The notes beneath the pieces were generated by a model. The model searched no databases. It was not told where the DNA came from and saw nothing but the letters and a program-made list of their open reading frames with translations. Of a stretch of 64,000 nucleotides of DNA, positions 15,949-25,575 are shown one piece after another (the first letter of the stretch is position 1; each line of letters opens with the position of its first letter). Position numbers and translations under genes: made by a program. Source of the stretch: Archangium violaceum (GTDB lineage: Bacteria; Myxococcota; Myxococcia; Myxococcales; Myxococcaceae); assembly GCF_016887565.1 (NCBI RefSeq), contig NZ_CP069396.1:5996001-6060000 (forward strand), written 5' to 3'.

Positions 15949-17015
15949 GGGCGTTCCCCTCGGGTCCAGGTCGGCCACAGCGCTTGCCACTGGTCCGCGG
16001 ACACGTCGCGTACCACCGCGGTGCCCAGGTCGGTGAGCAGCACCATCCGCAGCTCGCCGGCGCTCCCGGCCTTCTTGTCCGCGGCCAGCAGGGCCACCAC
16101 GTCCTTGATCTTCGCGCGCGCGAACAGCTCCGCCGTCCGCTCCCGGCCGAGCACCCCGGGTCCCTGGTGCAGGGCGTCCTCCACCCGCCAGGCCACGTCA
16201 TCGGGGGTGATGCCCAGGGCGCGGCCCACGTCGAGCGCGCACAACATGCCGAGCCCCACCGCGTCCCCGTGCGACAGCTCGAAGCGCGAGACGCTCTCCA
16301 GCACGTGACCGAAGGTGTGCCCGAAGTTGAGCACCCGCCGCAGGCCCTCGTGCTCGTAGGGATCCTTCGCGCAGACGGACTCCTTGAGGCGGCGCGCGTC
16401 CTTCACCATCCGCTCCAGCGAGGGCGCCCGGCGCGCGTAGGCGCGGAAGAGCTCGGCGTCGAGGCTGGCCACCATCTTCCAGGCCTCGAGCGCGCCCTCG
16501 CGCAGCTGCGTCTCCGAGAGGCTGGCGTACAGCTCGGGGCAGAGCCACGCCTCCTCGGCGTAGTGGAAGACGCCCACCGGGTTCTTCACCACCTGGCCGC
16601 GCACGGTCATGTCCACCGCGCCCTTGCCACCCAGGCTGCTGTCCACCGCCGCCAGCAGCGTGGTGGGCACCTGCACGAGCCGCACGCCCCGCTTGAGCAG
16701 GTGCGCCGCCACCGTGCACACGTCACCGACGGTGCCTCCTCCGACGGCGAGCAGCGTGCCCGAGCGCGGCATCGACAGGCCCGCGGCGAGCACCTGCTCC
16801 AGGGACTCGAAGGTCTTGGCGACCTCGCCACCGGTGAGCTGAACCACGGCGCGCGGTTTACGGGCCTTGAGGGCCGGTATCAGGGTGGGGTGCAGGCGCG
16901 CGACGCGGCGATCCACGACGGCGAGGCTGCCCTCGGGGAGGCTCGCGGACAGACGTTTGAAGGAGCCCCACCGGTCGGTGGCGGGACGGTAGGCGCCAGG
17001 AGGAAGTTGGATCAT
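15945..17015 (-). CDS. aroB: 3-dehydroquinate synthase
   Basis: A 356-residue NAD- and metal-dependent enzyme converting DAHP to 3-dehydroquinate. Landmarks: VVDRRVARLHP, GGEVAKTFESLEQVL, the dinucleotide loop GGGTVGDVCTVAAHLLKRG, VPTTLLAAVDSSLGGKGAVD, KNPVGVFH and the metal ligands in NFGHTFGHVLES (His pair) and SHGDAVGLGM. The ATG at 17015 overlaps the aroC stop by 4 nt; the in-frame extension upstream is a shadow of aroC. Length is typical. Confidence 0.95.
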   Translation of the reverse strand: MIQLPPGAYRPATDRWGSFKRLSASLPEGSLAVVDRRVARLHPTLIPALKARKPRAVVQLTGGEVAKTFESLEQVLAAGLSMPRSGTLLAVGGGTVGDVCTVAAHLLKRGVRLVQVPTTLLAAVDSSLGGKGAVDMTVRGQVVKNPVGVFHYAEEAWLCPELYASLSETQLREGALEAWKMVASLDAELFRAYARRAPSLERMVKDARRLKESVCAKDPYEHEGLRRVLNFGHTFGHVLESVSRFELSHGDAVGLGMLCALDVGRALGITPDDVAWRVEDALHQGPGVLGRERTAELFARAKIKDVVALLAADKKAGSAGELRMVLLTDLGTAVVRDVSADQWQALWPTWTRGERP

Positions 17016-18031
17016 GCGGAGTGGGGTCGGGCGTTCAGCTGCAGGACGAGATCGGCCAGGACGACGGAGACCATGGCCTCGAGCACCGGCACGGCGCGGG
17101 GCATGATGCACGGGTCATGTCGCCCGCCCTTGGCATGGTCCGCGAGCGTGGCGGGAGGCTTGAAGAAGACGCGCAGGGCCACGGGCTCGCCATTGGCCAG
17201 GCCGCCCTGGATGCCGCCGTAGGTGTCCTTCTGGGAGTGGAAGACGCTGCCGGGCTGCTCGATGCGCGCGAGCAGATCCGGCGGGCCCCAGACCACGCCG
17301 GTGACGGCGCCCACGCTGCCCAGCGCGTGCGCCAGCAGCGCCTTGATCTTTCCGAAGATGGGCTCGCCGAGACCCACGGGCAGGCCCTCCACGCGGACGT
17401 CGATGCTGCCGCCCAGGCTGTCACCGGCCTCCTTGGCGGTGAGGATGCGCCTGGACATCTCCTCGCGAGCCGCCGGATCCGGGCAGCGGGTGGGGTGGGC
17501 ATCCACCATGGCGCGGGTGAGGCCGGGCTCGGGAACGGCGGAGACGAGGTTGCCCACCTGGGACACCCAGGCGACGGTGCGGATGGAGGGGAAGGCCTGG
17601 GCGAGGTAGGCCTCGGCGACGGCGCCACCGATGACGCGGCAGAGCGTCTCGCGGCCGCTGGTGCGCCCGCCACCCCGGTGGTCGCGGTGCTTGAAGCGCT
17701 CGCGCCAGACGGCGTCCGCGTGACCGGGACGATCCTCGCTCTTGAGCTTGTCGTAGTCCCCGGAGCGCTGGTTGGTGTTGCGGACGATGGCCGCCAGGGG
17801 CGTGCCGAGCGTCTTGCCCTCGAAGACACCGGAGAGGATCTCGACCTGATCGGGCTCGGCGCGAGCGGTGGTGATGGAGGACTGACCGGGACGGCGGCGA
17901 TCGAGCGCGGCCTGGATGAGCTCGCGTTCCAGGGGGACGCCCGCGGGACAACCATCGATGACGGTGCCGAGCGCGGGGCCGTGGCTCTCGCCGAAGGTGG
18001 TGATGCGGAACAGGGTGCCGAGGGTGTTCAT
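17012..18031 (-). CDS. aroC: chorismate synthase
   Basis: A 339-residue FMN-dependent enzyme eliminating phosphate from EPSP to make chorismate, the feedstock of the divergent men operon. Family signatures: ITTFGESHGPALG near the start, RRRPGQSSITTARAEPD, then VWRERFKHRDHRGGGRTSGR followed by ETLCRVIGGAVAEAYL, and DTYGGIQGGLANGEPVALRV. It overlaps aroDE upstream and aroB downstream by ATGA at both ends. Complete. Confidence 0.96.
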   Translation of the reverse strand: MNTLGTLFRITTFGESHGPALGTVIDGCPAGVPLERELIQAALDRRRPGQSSITTARAEPDQVEILSGVFEGKTLGTPLAAIVRNTNQRSGDYDKLKSEDRPGHADAVWRERFKHRDHRGGGRTSGRETLCRVIGGAVAEAYLAQAFPSIRTVAWVSQVGNLVSAVPEPGLTRAMVDAHPTRCPDPAAREEMSRRILTAKEAGDSLGGSIDVRVEGLPVGLGEPIFGKIKALLAHALGSVGAVTGVVWGPPDLLARIEQPGSVFHSQKDTYGGIQGGLANGEPVALRVFFKPPATLADHAKGGRHDPCIMPRAVPVLEAMVSVVLADLVLQLNARPHSA

Positions 18032-19347
18032 GTAGCAGTCTCCCAGAGGGCTCGCTGCCGACGGGCCTGGGCGATGAACCAGGCGGCGCCGAGGAGCAGC
18101 GGGCTTCCCCCGCGGCGGGTGATTTCGGTGGCGATACGGCGCGCGGGTGCACCGTAGGCGATCACGGCGACGCGAGCACCCTCGAAACGAAGGGAATCGG
18201 GCGGGGTGACGCGATCGGGCCAGGTCCAGATGCCCGGGCCGGTGAGGGGCCCGGAGATTTCGGCGCGTCTTAGAAACCGCAACTGACAGCCGACCTCGGA
18301 GGCCACGACGCGGATGGCGGCACTGGCACCGCCGTCTCCGAGGACGAAGGCCTCCCGGGCTCCGAGCCGTTCGAGGACGGTGCGAGCGCCCTCGGTGTCG
18401 GTGTTGAAGGACTCCCAGCGGTCACGGCGGCGCACGAGGGTGTTGATGGCGTCGAGAGACGAGCCGGTGTGCCGGGCGAGACGGATCTTGAAGGGGCTGG
18501 TGACGGCGAAGCCGCGGTAATGCGGAAGGAGGGCATCCACGAGGGCCTCGACGGGACCGTCCTCGGGGATGTCGATGCGGTCGAAGGGCTGGAGGTGGAT
18601 GCGAGGAGATCGCGAATGAGCGATCGAGGTCCCCAGAATACCGAGTCGCCCCACCGTGGATGTCCCCTCTCCCTCTGGGAGAGGGCTAGGGTGAGGGTAT
18701 GGAGGAGCCCGGGTCGAGCCCGTGGACGAGAGGGCCCGAGCCTCCCGGAAGGCATCCGCGAGCAAGCGCTGTCCCGGAGCGGCCTTCCAATCGCCGCCGA
18801 CGGCGACGTAATCGAGCACATTCCGCCGGGCGAGCACGGCGCGCACGGGAAGCGCGACGGGCCCCATCGCGAGCACGGTGACGCGCTCGGCCCCGAAACG
18901 GGCTCCCAATCGTGCCTGGGTCTCCAACAATGCATCGACTCGGGCCCGGGACACCTCCCCGAGGGGCTCGACATGTTTCACCAGCGACCCATCGGGGAGC
19001 GCCACATCCCACAGGCGCAGTGCCTCCTCGGTGGACAGGGGCCGCTCGGCATGATGCGAGGCCAGCAGCTTCCCGGGAGGAGCGGCCAGCTCGCCGGCAT
19101 GAACGACATCCCGATCCACCCACCGGGCGGCGGCGACCCACGCCGGAGGCAGGGGCGTGCCGCGTTCGGAGACGAGCAGCTCCATCACTCCGGCGAGCGC
19201 CGCCGCGTCCACGGCCTCGGCGGGGTGCAGATCCGTGCGCACCTCCAGCACCTCCGCTCCACGGCCGCGGGCCTCGGTGGCGAAGCGGAGGGCGTCGGGA
19301 CCGCGGAGGGTGGGGGGGAGGGTAACGACGCGGCGGGCCGTCCTCAT
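18028..19347 (-). CDS. aroDE: fused type I 3-dehydroquinate dehydratase-shikimate dehydrogenase
   Basis: A 439-residue two-domain protein. Residues 1-212 are a compact type I dehydroquinase: EVRTDLHP binds substrate, LLASHH holds the catalytic His and LVKHVEPLG the Schiff-base Lys. Residues about 235-439 are AroE: ILGTSIAHSRSPRIH, FAVTSPFKIRLARH (catalytic Lys), AINTLVRR, NTDTEGA and the NADP loop LGDGGASAA. Both domains are shorter than stand-alone enzymes and some family residues differ (TSPFK for TxPFK, LGDGGAS for GAGGA). The linker, residues about 215-231 (PYPHPSPLPEGEG), is the translation of an interspersed palindromic repeat. Overlaps its neighbours by ATGA on both sides. Such fusions occur in plants and a few bacteria. 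Confidence 0.88.
   Translation of the reverse strand: MRTARRVVTLPPTLRGPDALRFATEARGRGAEVLEVRTDLHPAEAVDAAALAGVMELLVSERGTPLPPAWVAAARWVDRDVVHAGELAAPPGKLLASHHAERPLSTEEALRLWDVALPDGSLVKHVEPLGEVSRARVDALLETQARLGARFGAERVTVLAMGPVALPVRAVLARRNVLDYVAVGGDWKAAPGQRLLADAFREARALSSTGSTRAPPYPHPSPLPEGEGTSTVGRLGILGTSIAHSRSPRIHLQPFDRIDIPEDGPVEALVDALLPHYRGFAVTSPFKIRLARHTGSSLDAINTLVRRRDRWESFNTDTEGARTVLERLGAREAFVLGDGGASAAIRVVASEVGCQLRFLRRAEISGPLTGPGIWTWPDRVTPPDSLRFEGARVAVIAYGAPARRIATEITRRGGSPLLLGAAWFIAQARRQRALWETAT
18665..18697. repeat. interspersed palindromic repeat, copy 2 (inside aroDE)
   Basis: Arms CCCTCTCCC (18665-18673) and GGGAGAGGG (18677-18685) followed by CTAGGGTGAGGG, the same unit as copies at 13228, 26728 and 26794. 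It is read in frame on the minus strand and forms the linker of the AroD-AroE fusion. Confidence 0.9.
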
Positions 19348-19946
19348 GACTGACTCCCGGGGGAGACGAAGGCGCGGAGGAACTCGACGAGGCTCACGGT
19401 GGGGACCCGGGCGTGGAGCACCGAGCGCTGGTGGTAGACGGAGCTGAGCTCCTCCTCCAGGGACATGCCGGGGCGCAGCCGGGGGCGGGAGGTATCGGCG
19501 AGGAGGCGCTCGCGGTAGGTCTCGAAGGAGACGGGCACGAGCAGGGTGTAACAGGGAGCGAGGGCCTCCGCGTGGTTGGAGAGGAACCCGCCACCCACGG
19601 CGACCAGGCTACCGGGGGGCAGCTCCAGGAAGAGGGTGCGCTCGGCGGCGCGGAACGCGGTGGGATCCTCGGCGACCCAGTCGCGCAGCGAGCGGCCCGA
19701 GCGGCGCTCGAGCTCGACATCGAGATCCAACCCCGACCGACCCAGCAGGGCACTCACCAGGGGCAGCAGCCGCGTCTTGCCGGCGGCGCGGTGACCGCCG
19801 ATGGCGACGGTCTGCCCCGTGGAGGGAGGCCGGCTGGGGCCGGGACGGGCGAGCTCTTCCCGCAGGGCGGGCGCGAGCCGCGGATCCACGGCCTCGAGGA
19901 TCCTCTCGACGAGAGACTGCTTCAGCTCAGCGGACGGTCCCGACAT
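19344..19946 (-). CDS. aroK: shikimate kinase
   Basis: A 200-residue P-loop kinase phosphorylating shikimate. The Walker A motif is GGHRAAGKT near residue 50, preceded by an unusual N-terminal helical extension of about 45 residues. LDLDVELERRSGRSLRDWV matches the shikimate-binding DxD/E region, AVGGGFLSN the glycine-rich loop, and a C-terminal LID Arg region (SRPRLRPGMSLEEEL) follows. The ATG at 19946 overlaps the end of menG by 20 nt; an in-frame ATG at 19964 is an alternative. The stop overlaps aroDE (ATGA). Confidence 0.9.
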   Translation of the reverse strand: MSGPSAELKQSLVERILEAVDPRLAPALREELARPGPSRPPSTGQTVAIGGHRAAGKTRLLPLVSALLGRSGLDLDVELERRSGRSLRDWVAEDPTAFRAAERTLFLELPPGSLVAVGGGFLSNHAEALAPCYTLLVPVSFETYRERLLADTSRPRLRPGMSLEEELSSVYHQRSVLHARVPTVSLVEFLRAFVSPGSQS

Positions 19947-20612
19947 AGACGTAGGATGTCCCAAACGTCATCGGGTGGGCCACTCTCTCCTGATAGGCAC
20001 CGGTCTGATCCATCAGGGCGAGGAACCTGTCGCCGGCCGGGAAGGCGGCCGAGGTGCGGGGGAGGTACTCGTAGGCGGCCCGGTTGCCGGTGAGAAGGCC
20101 ACCGATGGCGGGCATGATCACCTTGCTGTACATACGGAAGAGGGCGCCGAAGAAGCCGGTGGGCTGGCCGAACTCGAGCACCACCACGCGGCCGCCGGGG
20201 CGCACCACGCGGGCCATCTCCTTGAGGCACTTCACCGGGTCATCCACGTTGCGGATGCCGAAGGCGATGGAGGCCACGTCGAAGGTGTCGTCCGCGAAGG
20301 GCAGGTCCATGGCATCGGCCACCTGGAACTCGACCTGGAGCCCCTCACGGGCGGCCTTGGCGGGAGCGCTGTCCAGCATCTCCTTGCAGAAGTCGGTGCC
20401 CATCACGCGGCCCGAGGCGCCCACCTTGCGCTTGAAGGCCAGCGCCAGGTCTCCGGTGCCGGTGGCGCAGTCGAGGACGGCGCTGCCCTCCTTCGCGCCG
20501 CTGAGACGCACGGCCGTGCGCCGCCACAGGCGGTGGATGCCGAACGACAGGACCTCGTTCGTCACGTCATAGCGCGTGGCGATGGAGGAGAACATCTGAC
20601 GGACTTCGGTGC

Positions 20613-20616
<4 letters not shown>
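19927..20616 (-). CDS. menG: demethylmenaquinone methyltransferase (UbiE/MenG)
   Basis: A 229-residue class I SAM methyltransferase that adds the last methyl group in menaquinone synthesis. Motif I is [15 protein letters not shown]; other UbiE features are [21 protein letters not shown], then GIHRLWRR (N-terminal signature), [22 protein letters not shown] and [16 protein letters not shown]. The ATG at 20616 overlaps the DAHP synthase stop (ATGA). It lies inside the chorismate operon rather than with menF-E, tying the two ends of the pathway together. Because only menaquinone genes are seen here, menG is a better name than ubiE. Confidence 0.93.
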
Positions 20617-21509
<893 letters not shown>

Positions 21510-21639
21510 GGGCGCCTCCGTCCCATGTGGAGTTCACGTTGTTTTGAACCCCGTGATGCTTGTATAGCCAAACCGCCGTACAGAACAACAAGAGGTTGCT
21601 GCCTCGGCTGGTGGCAGGGCCTCCTTATGAGGACCGCTG

Positions 21640-22941
21640 ATGACAACGCTCGGACCCGTTGAGGGAGGCCGCTGGGTGGCGGGGGTGAGGCCCCTGGCCG
21701 CGGTGGATCCGCTCGCGGGGGCGGAGGTGTTGGGCGAGCCTTCCGTGTACTGGGAGCGTCCGCTCGCGCGGGAGGCGGTGGCGGGGTGGGGCGAGGCGTC
21801 GGCGGTGGAGGCCGGGAGCGCCACGCAGGCCCAGGCGGTGTTGAAGGCGATCTCCGCGCCGGACGCGGTGCGGTGGCTGGGCGAGGTGCCATCCGCGCTA
21901 CCGGGTCCCTGGTTCGGGGGCATGCGCTTCTCGGCGGTGGGCGGGGACGAGGGCTGGGTGCCGTTCGGCTTCGGCCGGTGGACGTTGCCGGAGGTGGTGG
22001 TGTGGCGCGAGGGCACGGGCCTGCTCGCGGCGGCCTTCGCACACGAGGGGCCCGGGGCCGAGGACGTGGTGCGCTCGCGGCTGGCGCGGGTGGGTGCGGC
22101 CTTCCCGGCCGGGTACCGGCACGCCCTGGGAGGGCCCCAGACGTTGAAGCTGACTGCGTCCCGGCCGGACTTCGAGGGACGCGTGGTGCGTGCGGTGGAG
22201 ACGATCAACGCCGGGGGCCTCCAGAAGGTGGTGATGGCGCGGGCGGTGGAGGTGGAGGGGGAGCGCGCCTTCGATCGGGTGGACGTGCTGGCCCGGCTGC
22301 GCGAGCAGAACCCGCGCTGCGCCACCTTCCTCTTCCGGGCGCCGGACGGGACGGCCTTCCTGGGCGCCACGCCGGAGACGCTGTGCCGGGTGGAGGGGCG
22401 CCGGTTGGAGACGGAGGCGCTCGCCGGCTCCGCCTCGCCCGCGCAGGCCGGGTCGCTGGAGGCGAGCGACAAGGATCGGCGCGAGCACGAGGCGGTGGTG
22501 CGCTACATCCTCAAGGCGCTCAAGCCGCTGGCCGAGTGCGTCGACGCGGACGCGGAGCCGGCGCTGCTGCCGTTGAAGAACGTGGTGCACCTGCGCACGG
22601 GCATCCGCGCCGAGCTGCGCGAGGGGGTGGGGGTGGCCGAGTTGGTGGCGGCGCTGCACCCCACACCGGCGGTGGGTGGAGCGCCGCGGGAGCACGCACT
22701 GGAGTTCCTGATCGAGCACGAGGCGCTGGATCGGGGCTGGTACGCGGGACCGGTTGGCTGGGTAGGACTCGGGCGGGCGCACCAGATGGTGGCGCTGCGC
22801 TCGGCACGGGTGAAGGATTCGAGAGCGCGACTCTTCGTGGGTGCTGGTATCGTGGCGGGCTCTAGCGCCGAATCGGAATGGCGTGAGACGGAGATGAAGA
22901 GCCTGGCCATGCTCAGGGCCCTCGGAGGAGGACATGTCTGA
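21640..22941 (+). CDS. menF: isochorismate synthase
   Basis: A 433-residue chorismate-utilising enzyme making isochorismate, the first committed step to menaquinone. The conserved chorismate-binding core fills the C-terminal 270 residues: LQKVVMARAVEVEG, FLGATPETLCRVEGRRLETE, ALAGSASPAQ, VVHLRTGIRAEL, HPTPAVGGAPREHALEF and FVGAGIVAGSSAESEW. The pattern fits MenF/EntC/DhbC and not anthranilate synthase; the men neighbours decide the name. It overlaps menD by 8 nt. The upstream 130 nt carry the divergent aro/men promoters. Confidence 0.93.
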   Translation: MTTLGPVEGGRWVAGVRPLAAVDPLAGAEVLGEPSVYWERPLAREAVAGWGEASAVEAGSATQAQAVLKAISAPDAVRWLGEVPSALPGPWFGGMRFSAVGGDEGWVPFGFGRWTLPEVVVWREGTGLLAAAFAHEGPGAEDVVRSRLARVGAAFPAGYRHALGGPQTLKLTASRPDFEGRVVRAVETINAGGLQKVVMARAVEVEGERAFDRVDVLARLREQNPRCATFLFRAPDGTAFLGATPETLCRVEGRRLETEALAGSASPAQAGSLEASDKDRREHEAVVRYILKALKPLAECVDADAEPALLPLKNVVHLRTGIRAELREGVGVAELVAALHPTPAVGGAPREHALEFLIEHEALDRGWYAGPVGWVGLGRAHQMVALRSARVKDSRARLFVGAGIVAGSSAESEWRETEMKSLAMLRALGGGHV

Positions 22942-24703
22942 CGCCAACTTGAACCAGCTCTGGGCGCGGGCGGTGTTGGAGGAGCTGGTTCGCGGAGGCG
23001 TGCGGCACGCGGTGGTCTGCCCGGGCTCGCGCTCTTCTCCTCTGGCGCTCGCGTGCGTGAGGACGGAGGGGCTGCGCACCTGGTCCGTCATCGACGAGCG
23101 CAGCGCGGGCTTCTTCGCCCTGGGAATGGCCAAGCAGTCGCGCGCGCCGGTGGTGCTGGTGGCCACGAGCGGGACGGCGGGGGCGCATTTCTACCCGGCG
23201 GTCATCGAGGCGGCCATGTCGCAGGTGCCGCTGGTGGTGCTGACGGCGGACCGGCCGTTGGAGCTGCAGGGGTGGGGAGCGCCGCAGACGGTGCCCCAGG
23301 CGAGGTTCTTCGGGGAGTTCGCGCGGTTGTTCGCGGACGTGGGGCTGCCGGAGGCGAGCGACGCGGCGCTGGTGCACCTGCGCGCCACGGTGGCGCGGGC
23401 CGTGAGTCAGGCCTCGCGGGCCCCGAGGGGCACGGTGCACCTCAACGTGCAGTTCCGCGAGCCGCTCGCGCCCACGGCGGAGGGCTTCGACGGGGAGCGC
23501 CTGTCCGCGCTGGCCCGGGAGGGGCGGAAGGGGGCGCCGCTCACGCGCATCGTCCCGCCGACGCGTCAGCCGGACCCCAAGGTGTTGGAGCAGGTGCGAG
23601 CCCGGGTGGCCGACGTCGAGCGCGGCGTCATCGTCTGCGGCCCCCGGGACGAGAACGACGGTTTCGCGGAGGCGATCGCCTCGCTGGCCGAGGCCACGGG
23701 CTACCCGGTGCTGGCCGAGGCCACCTCACAGGCGCGTTATGGCGGCGGCCCGGCCACGGTGTCGCTCTATGACGCGATGTTGCGGCACGAGCCCTTCGCC
23801 AAGGCGCACCGGCCGGAGCTGGTGCTGCGCTTCGGCGGGGGCCTCACGCCCAAGGGGCCGCAGGCGTGGATCGACGGCTCGGGCGCGGAGGTGATCCTCT
23901 TCAGTGACGAGGGCGGGCTCTTCGATCCAGCCCACCGGGCCTCGCGTGTGGTGGAGGGCTCGTCGGTGGCGGCCTGCGAGGCGCTGGGCCAGGGACTGTC
24001 GCGGGGCCTGGGCCCGTGGGCGCGCAGCTTCCTGTGGGCCGAGCAGTGGACGCGGGCGGCGCTGGAGTCGGCCTTCTCGGAGGATCAGTCGCTCACGGAG
24101 ATGCGCATCGCGCACGACGTGGTGGCGGCGCTGCCGGACGGGGCGAACCTCTTCGTGTCCAGCAGCATGCCCATCCGCGACGTGGACGCCTTCGCGCCGT
24201 CGATGGGCCGGCGGCTCCGGGTGCTGGCCAACCGGGGCGCCAATGGCATCGATGGAATCATCTCGAGCGCGCTCGGGGTGGCGGCGGTCTCGGTGCGTCC
24301 CACGGTGCTGCTCACGGGTGACCTGGCCTTCCTGCACGACGTGGGCGGGCTGCTCACGGCGCGCCGGAGCGGGGTGCCCCTGACGGTGGTGGTGGTGAAC
24401 AACGATGGGGGCGGCATCTTCTCCTTCCTCCCCATCGCGCAGGCCGAGATGGCCCAGAAACACTACGAGCCGCTGTGGGGCACGCCGCATGGCGTGGACC
24501 TGTCGCACGCCGCCACGCTCTACCAGGCGCGCTTCAAGCGCCCGGACTCGCCCGCGTCCCTGAGGGCGGCGGTGACCGAGGGGCTCAAGGGTGGCCTGCA
24601 CCTCATCGAGGTGAAGGTGGCGGAGCGGACGAAGAACGTGGATCTGCACCGGCAGCTCTTCGCGAGGATGGCTGTCTCACTGGGAGAAGGCCCATGGCTC
24701 TGA
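22934..24703 (+). CDS. menD: SEPHCHC synthase (menaquinone biosynthesis MenD)
   Basis: A 589-residue thiamine-diphosphate enzyme joining isochorismate and 2-oxoglutarate. The N-terminal VVCPGSRSSPLALA and the SAGFFALGMAK region with the ThDP-activating Glu of IDERSAGF are typical, as are ATSGTAGAHFYPAVIEA, SSSMPIRDVDAF, RGANGIDGIISSALG, and the ThDP-binding motif TGDLAFLHDVGG...VVNNDGGGIFSFLP. Starts with an 8-nt overlap with menF and ends with a 10-nt overlap with menH. Confidence 0.96.
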   Translation: MSDANLNQLWARAVLEELVRGGVRHAVVCPGSRSSPLALACVRTEGLRTWSVIDERSAGFFALGMAKQSRAPVVLVATSGTAGAHFYPAVIEAAMSQVPLVVLTADRPLELQGWGAPQTVPQARFFGEFARLFADVGLPEASDAALVHLRATVARAVSQASRAPRGTVHLNVQFREPLAPTAEGFDGERLSALAREGRKGAPLTRIVPPTRQPDPKVLEQVRARVADVERGVIVCGPRDENDGFAEAIASLAEATGYPVLAEATSQARYGGGPATVSLYDAMLRHEPFAKAHRPELVLRFGGGLTPKGPQAWIDGSGAEVILFSDEGGLFDPAHRASRVVEGSSVAACEALGQGLSRGLGPWARSFLWAEQWTRAALESAFSEDQSLTEMRIAHDVVAALPDGANLFVSSSMPIRDVDAFAPSMGRRLRVLANRGANGIDGIISSALGVAAVSVRPTVLLTGDLAFLHDVGGLLTARRSGVPLTVVVVNNDGGGIFSFLPIAQAEMAQKHYEPLWGTPHGVDLSHAATLYQARFKRPDSPASLRAAVTEGLKGGLHLIEVKVAERTKNVDLHRQLFARMAVSLGEGPWL

Positions 24704-25554
24704 AGCTGGCATACGAGACCTGGGGAGAGGGGAAACACCCGCTCCTCCTCCTGCACGGATTCACGGGGAACCGATCCTCGTTCGATCACCTGCGGCCGTT
24801 GCTGAGCGAGCAGGTGCGGGCCATCGCGGTGGATCTGCCGGGCCATGGGGAGACGCCCCTGCCCTCGAGGACCGGGCGCGACGGCTTCCTGGAGACGGTG
24901 GAGGCGCTGCTCGGGGTGCTGGACGAGCTGAAGGTGCCGATGGCGAACCTGCTGGGCTACTCGCAGGGAGCGCGGTTCGCGCTGGCGGCGGCGCTGACGA
25001 AGCCGGAGCGCTTCGGGCGGCTGATCATGGAGAGCGGCTCGCCCGGGTTGCACCGTCGCCAGGAGCGGACGGAGCGGCGGGCGAAGGATGCCAACCTGGC
25101 GACCTTCATCCGCCAGAAGGGCGTGGAGGCCTTCGTGGCGCACTGGGAATCGCAGCCGATCTTCGCGGGGCTGCGCAACCTGCCGGCCGAGCAGCAGGAG
25201 GTGCTGAGGGCCCGGCGGCGCTCGTGCACGGTGGAGGGGTTGGTGGGGGCGCTGGAGTGCCTGGGGCTGGGGGTGCAGCCGGACTACTGGCCGGAGCTGC
25301 AGCGCCAGCGGCTGCCGACACTGCTGCTGACGGGAGCGCTGGACGAGAAGTTCACGCAGATCGCGCGGCGGATGGCGGCGGAGCTGCCGGTGGTGTGGAG
25401 GCGCACGTTCGAGGGGAGCAGCCATGCTCCGCACATGGAGGTGCCGGAGGAGTACGCCAGTGAAGTGGTGTCCTTCCTGAAGACTCCCTGGTACGAAGCG
25501 CCGCAGTTCGAGAACGCCGCGCCGGACAAGAGCGCGGCTGGGGGCAACGGCTAG
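24694..25554 (+). CDS. menH: SHCHC synthase-like alpha/beta hydrolase (MenH)
   Basis: A 286-residue alpha/beta-hydrolase that eliminates pyruvate from SEPHCHC. The oxyanion region is LLLHGFTGNRSSF, the nucleophile elbow GYSQGARFAL (Ser), the acid TGALDEKF (Asp) and the base EGSSHAPHMEVPEEY (His). The ATG at 24694 has AGAAGG upstream and overlaps the menD stop by 10 nt. A disordered tail of about 20 residues (ENAAPDKSAAGGNG) is additional to the usual MenH. Position between menD and menA supports the role. Confidence 0.9.
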   Translation: MALKLAYETWGEGKHPLLLLHGFTGNRSSFDHLRPLLSEQVRAIAVDLPGHGETPLPSRTGRDGFLETVEALLGVLDELKVPMANLLGYSQGARFALAAALTKPERFGRLIMESGSPGLHRRQERTERRAKDANLATFIRQKGVEAFVAHWESQPIFAGLRNLPAEQQEVLRARRRSCTVEGLVGALECLGLGVQPDYWPELQRQRLPTLLLTGALDEKFTQIARRMAAELPVVWRRTFEGSSHAPHMEVPEEYASEVVSFLKTPWYEAPQFENAAPDKSAAGGNG

Positions 25555-25575
25555 CTCCCGGGAACGAGTCATCCC

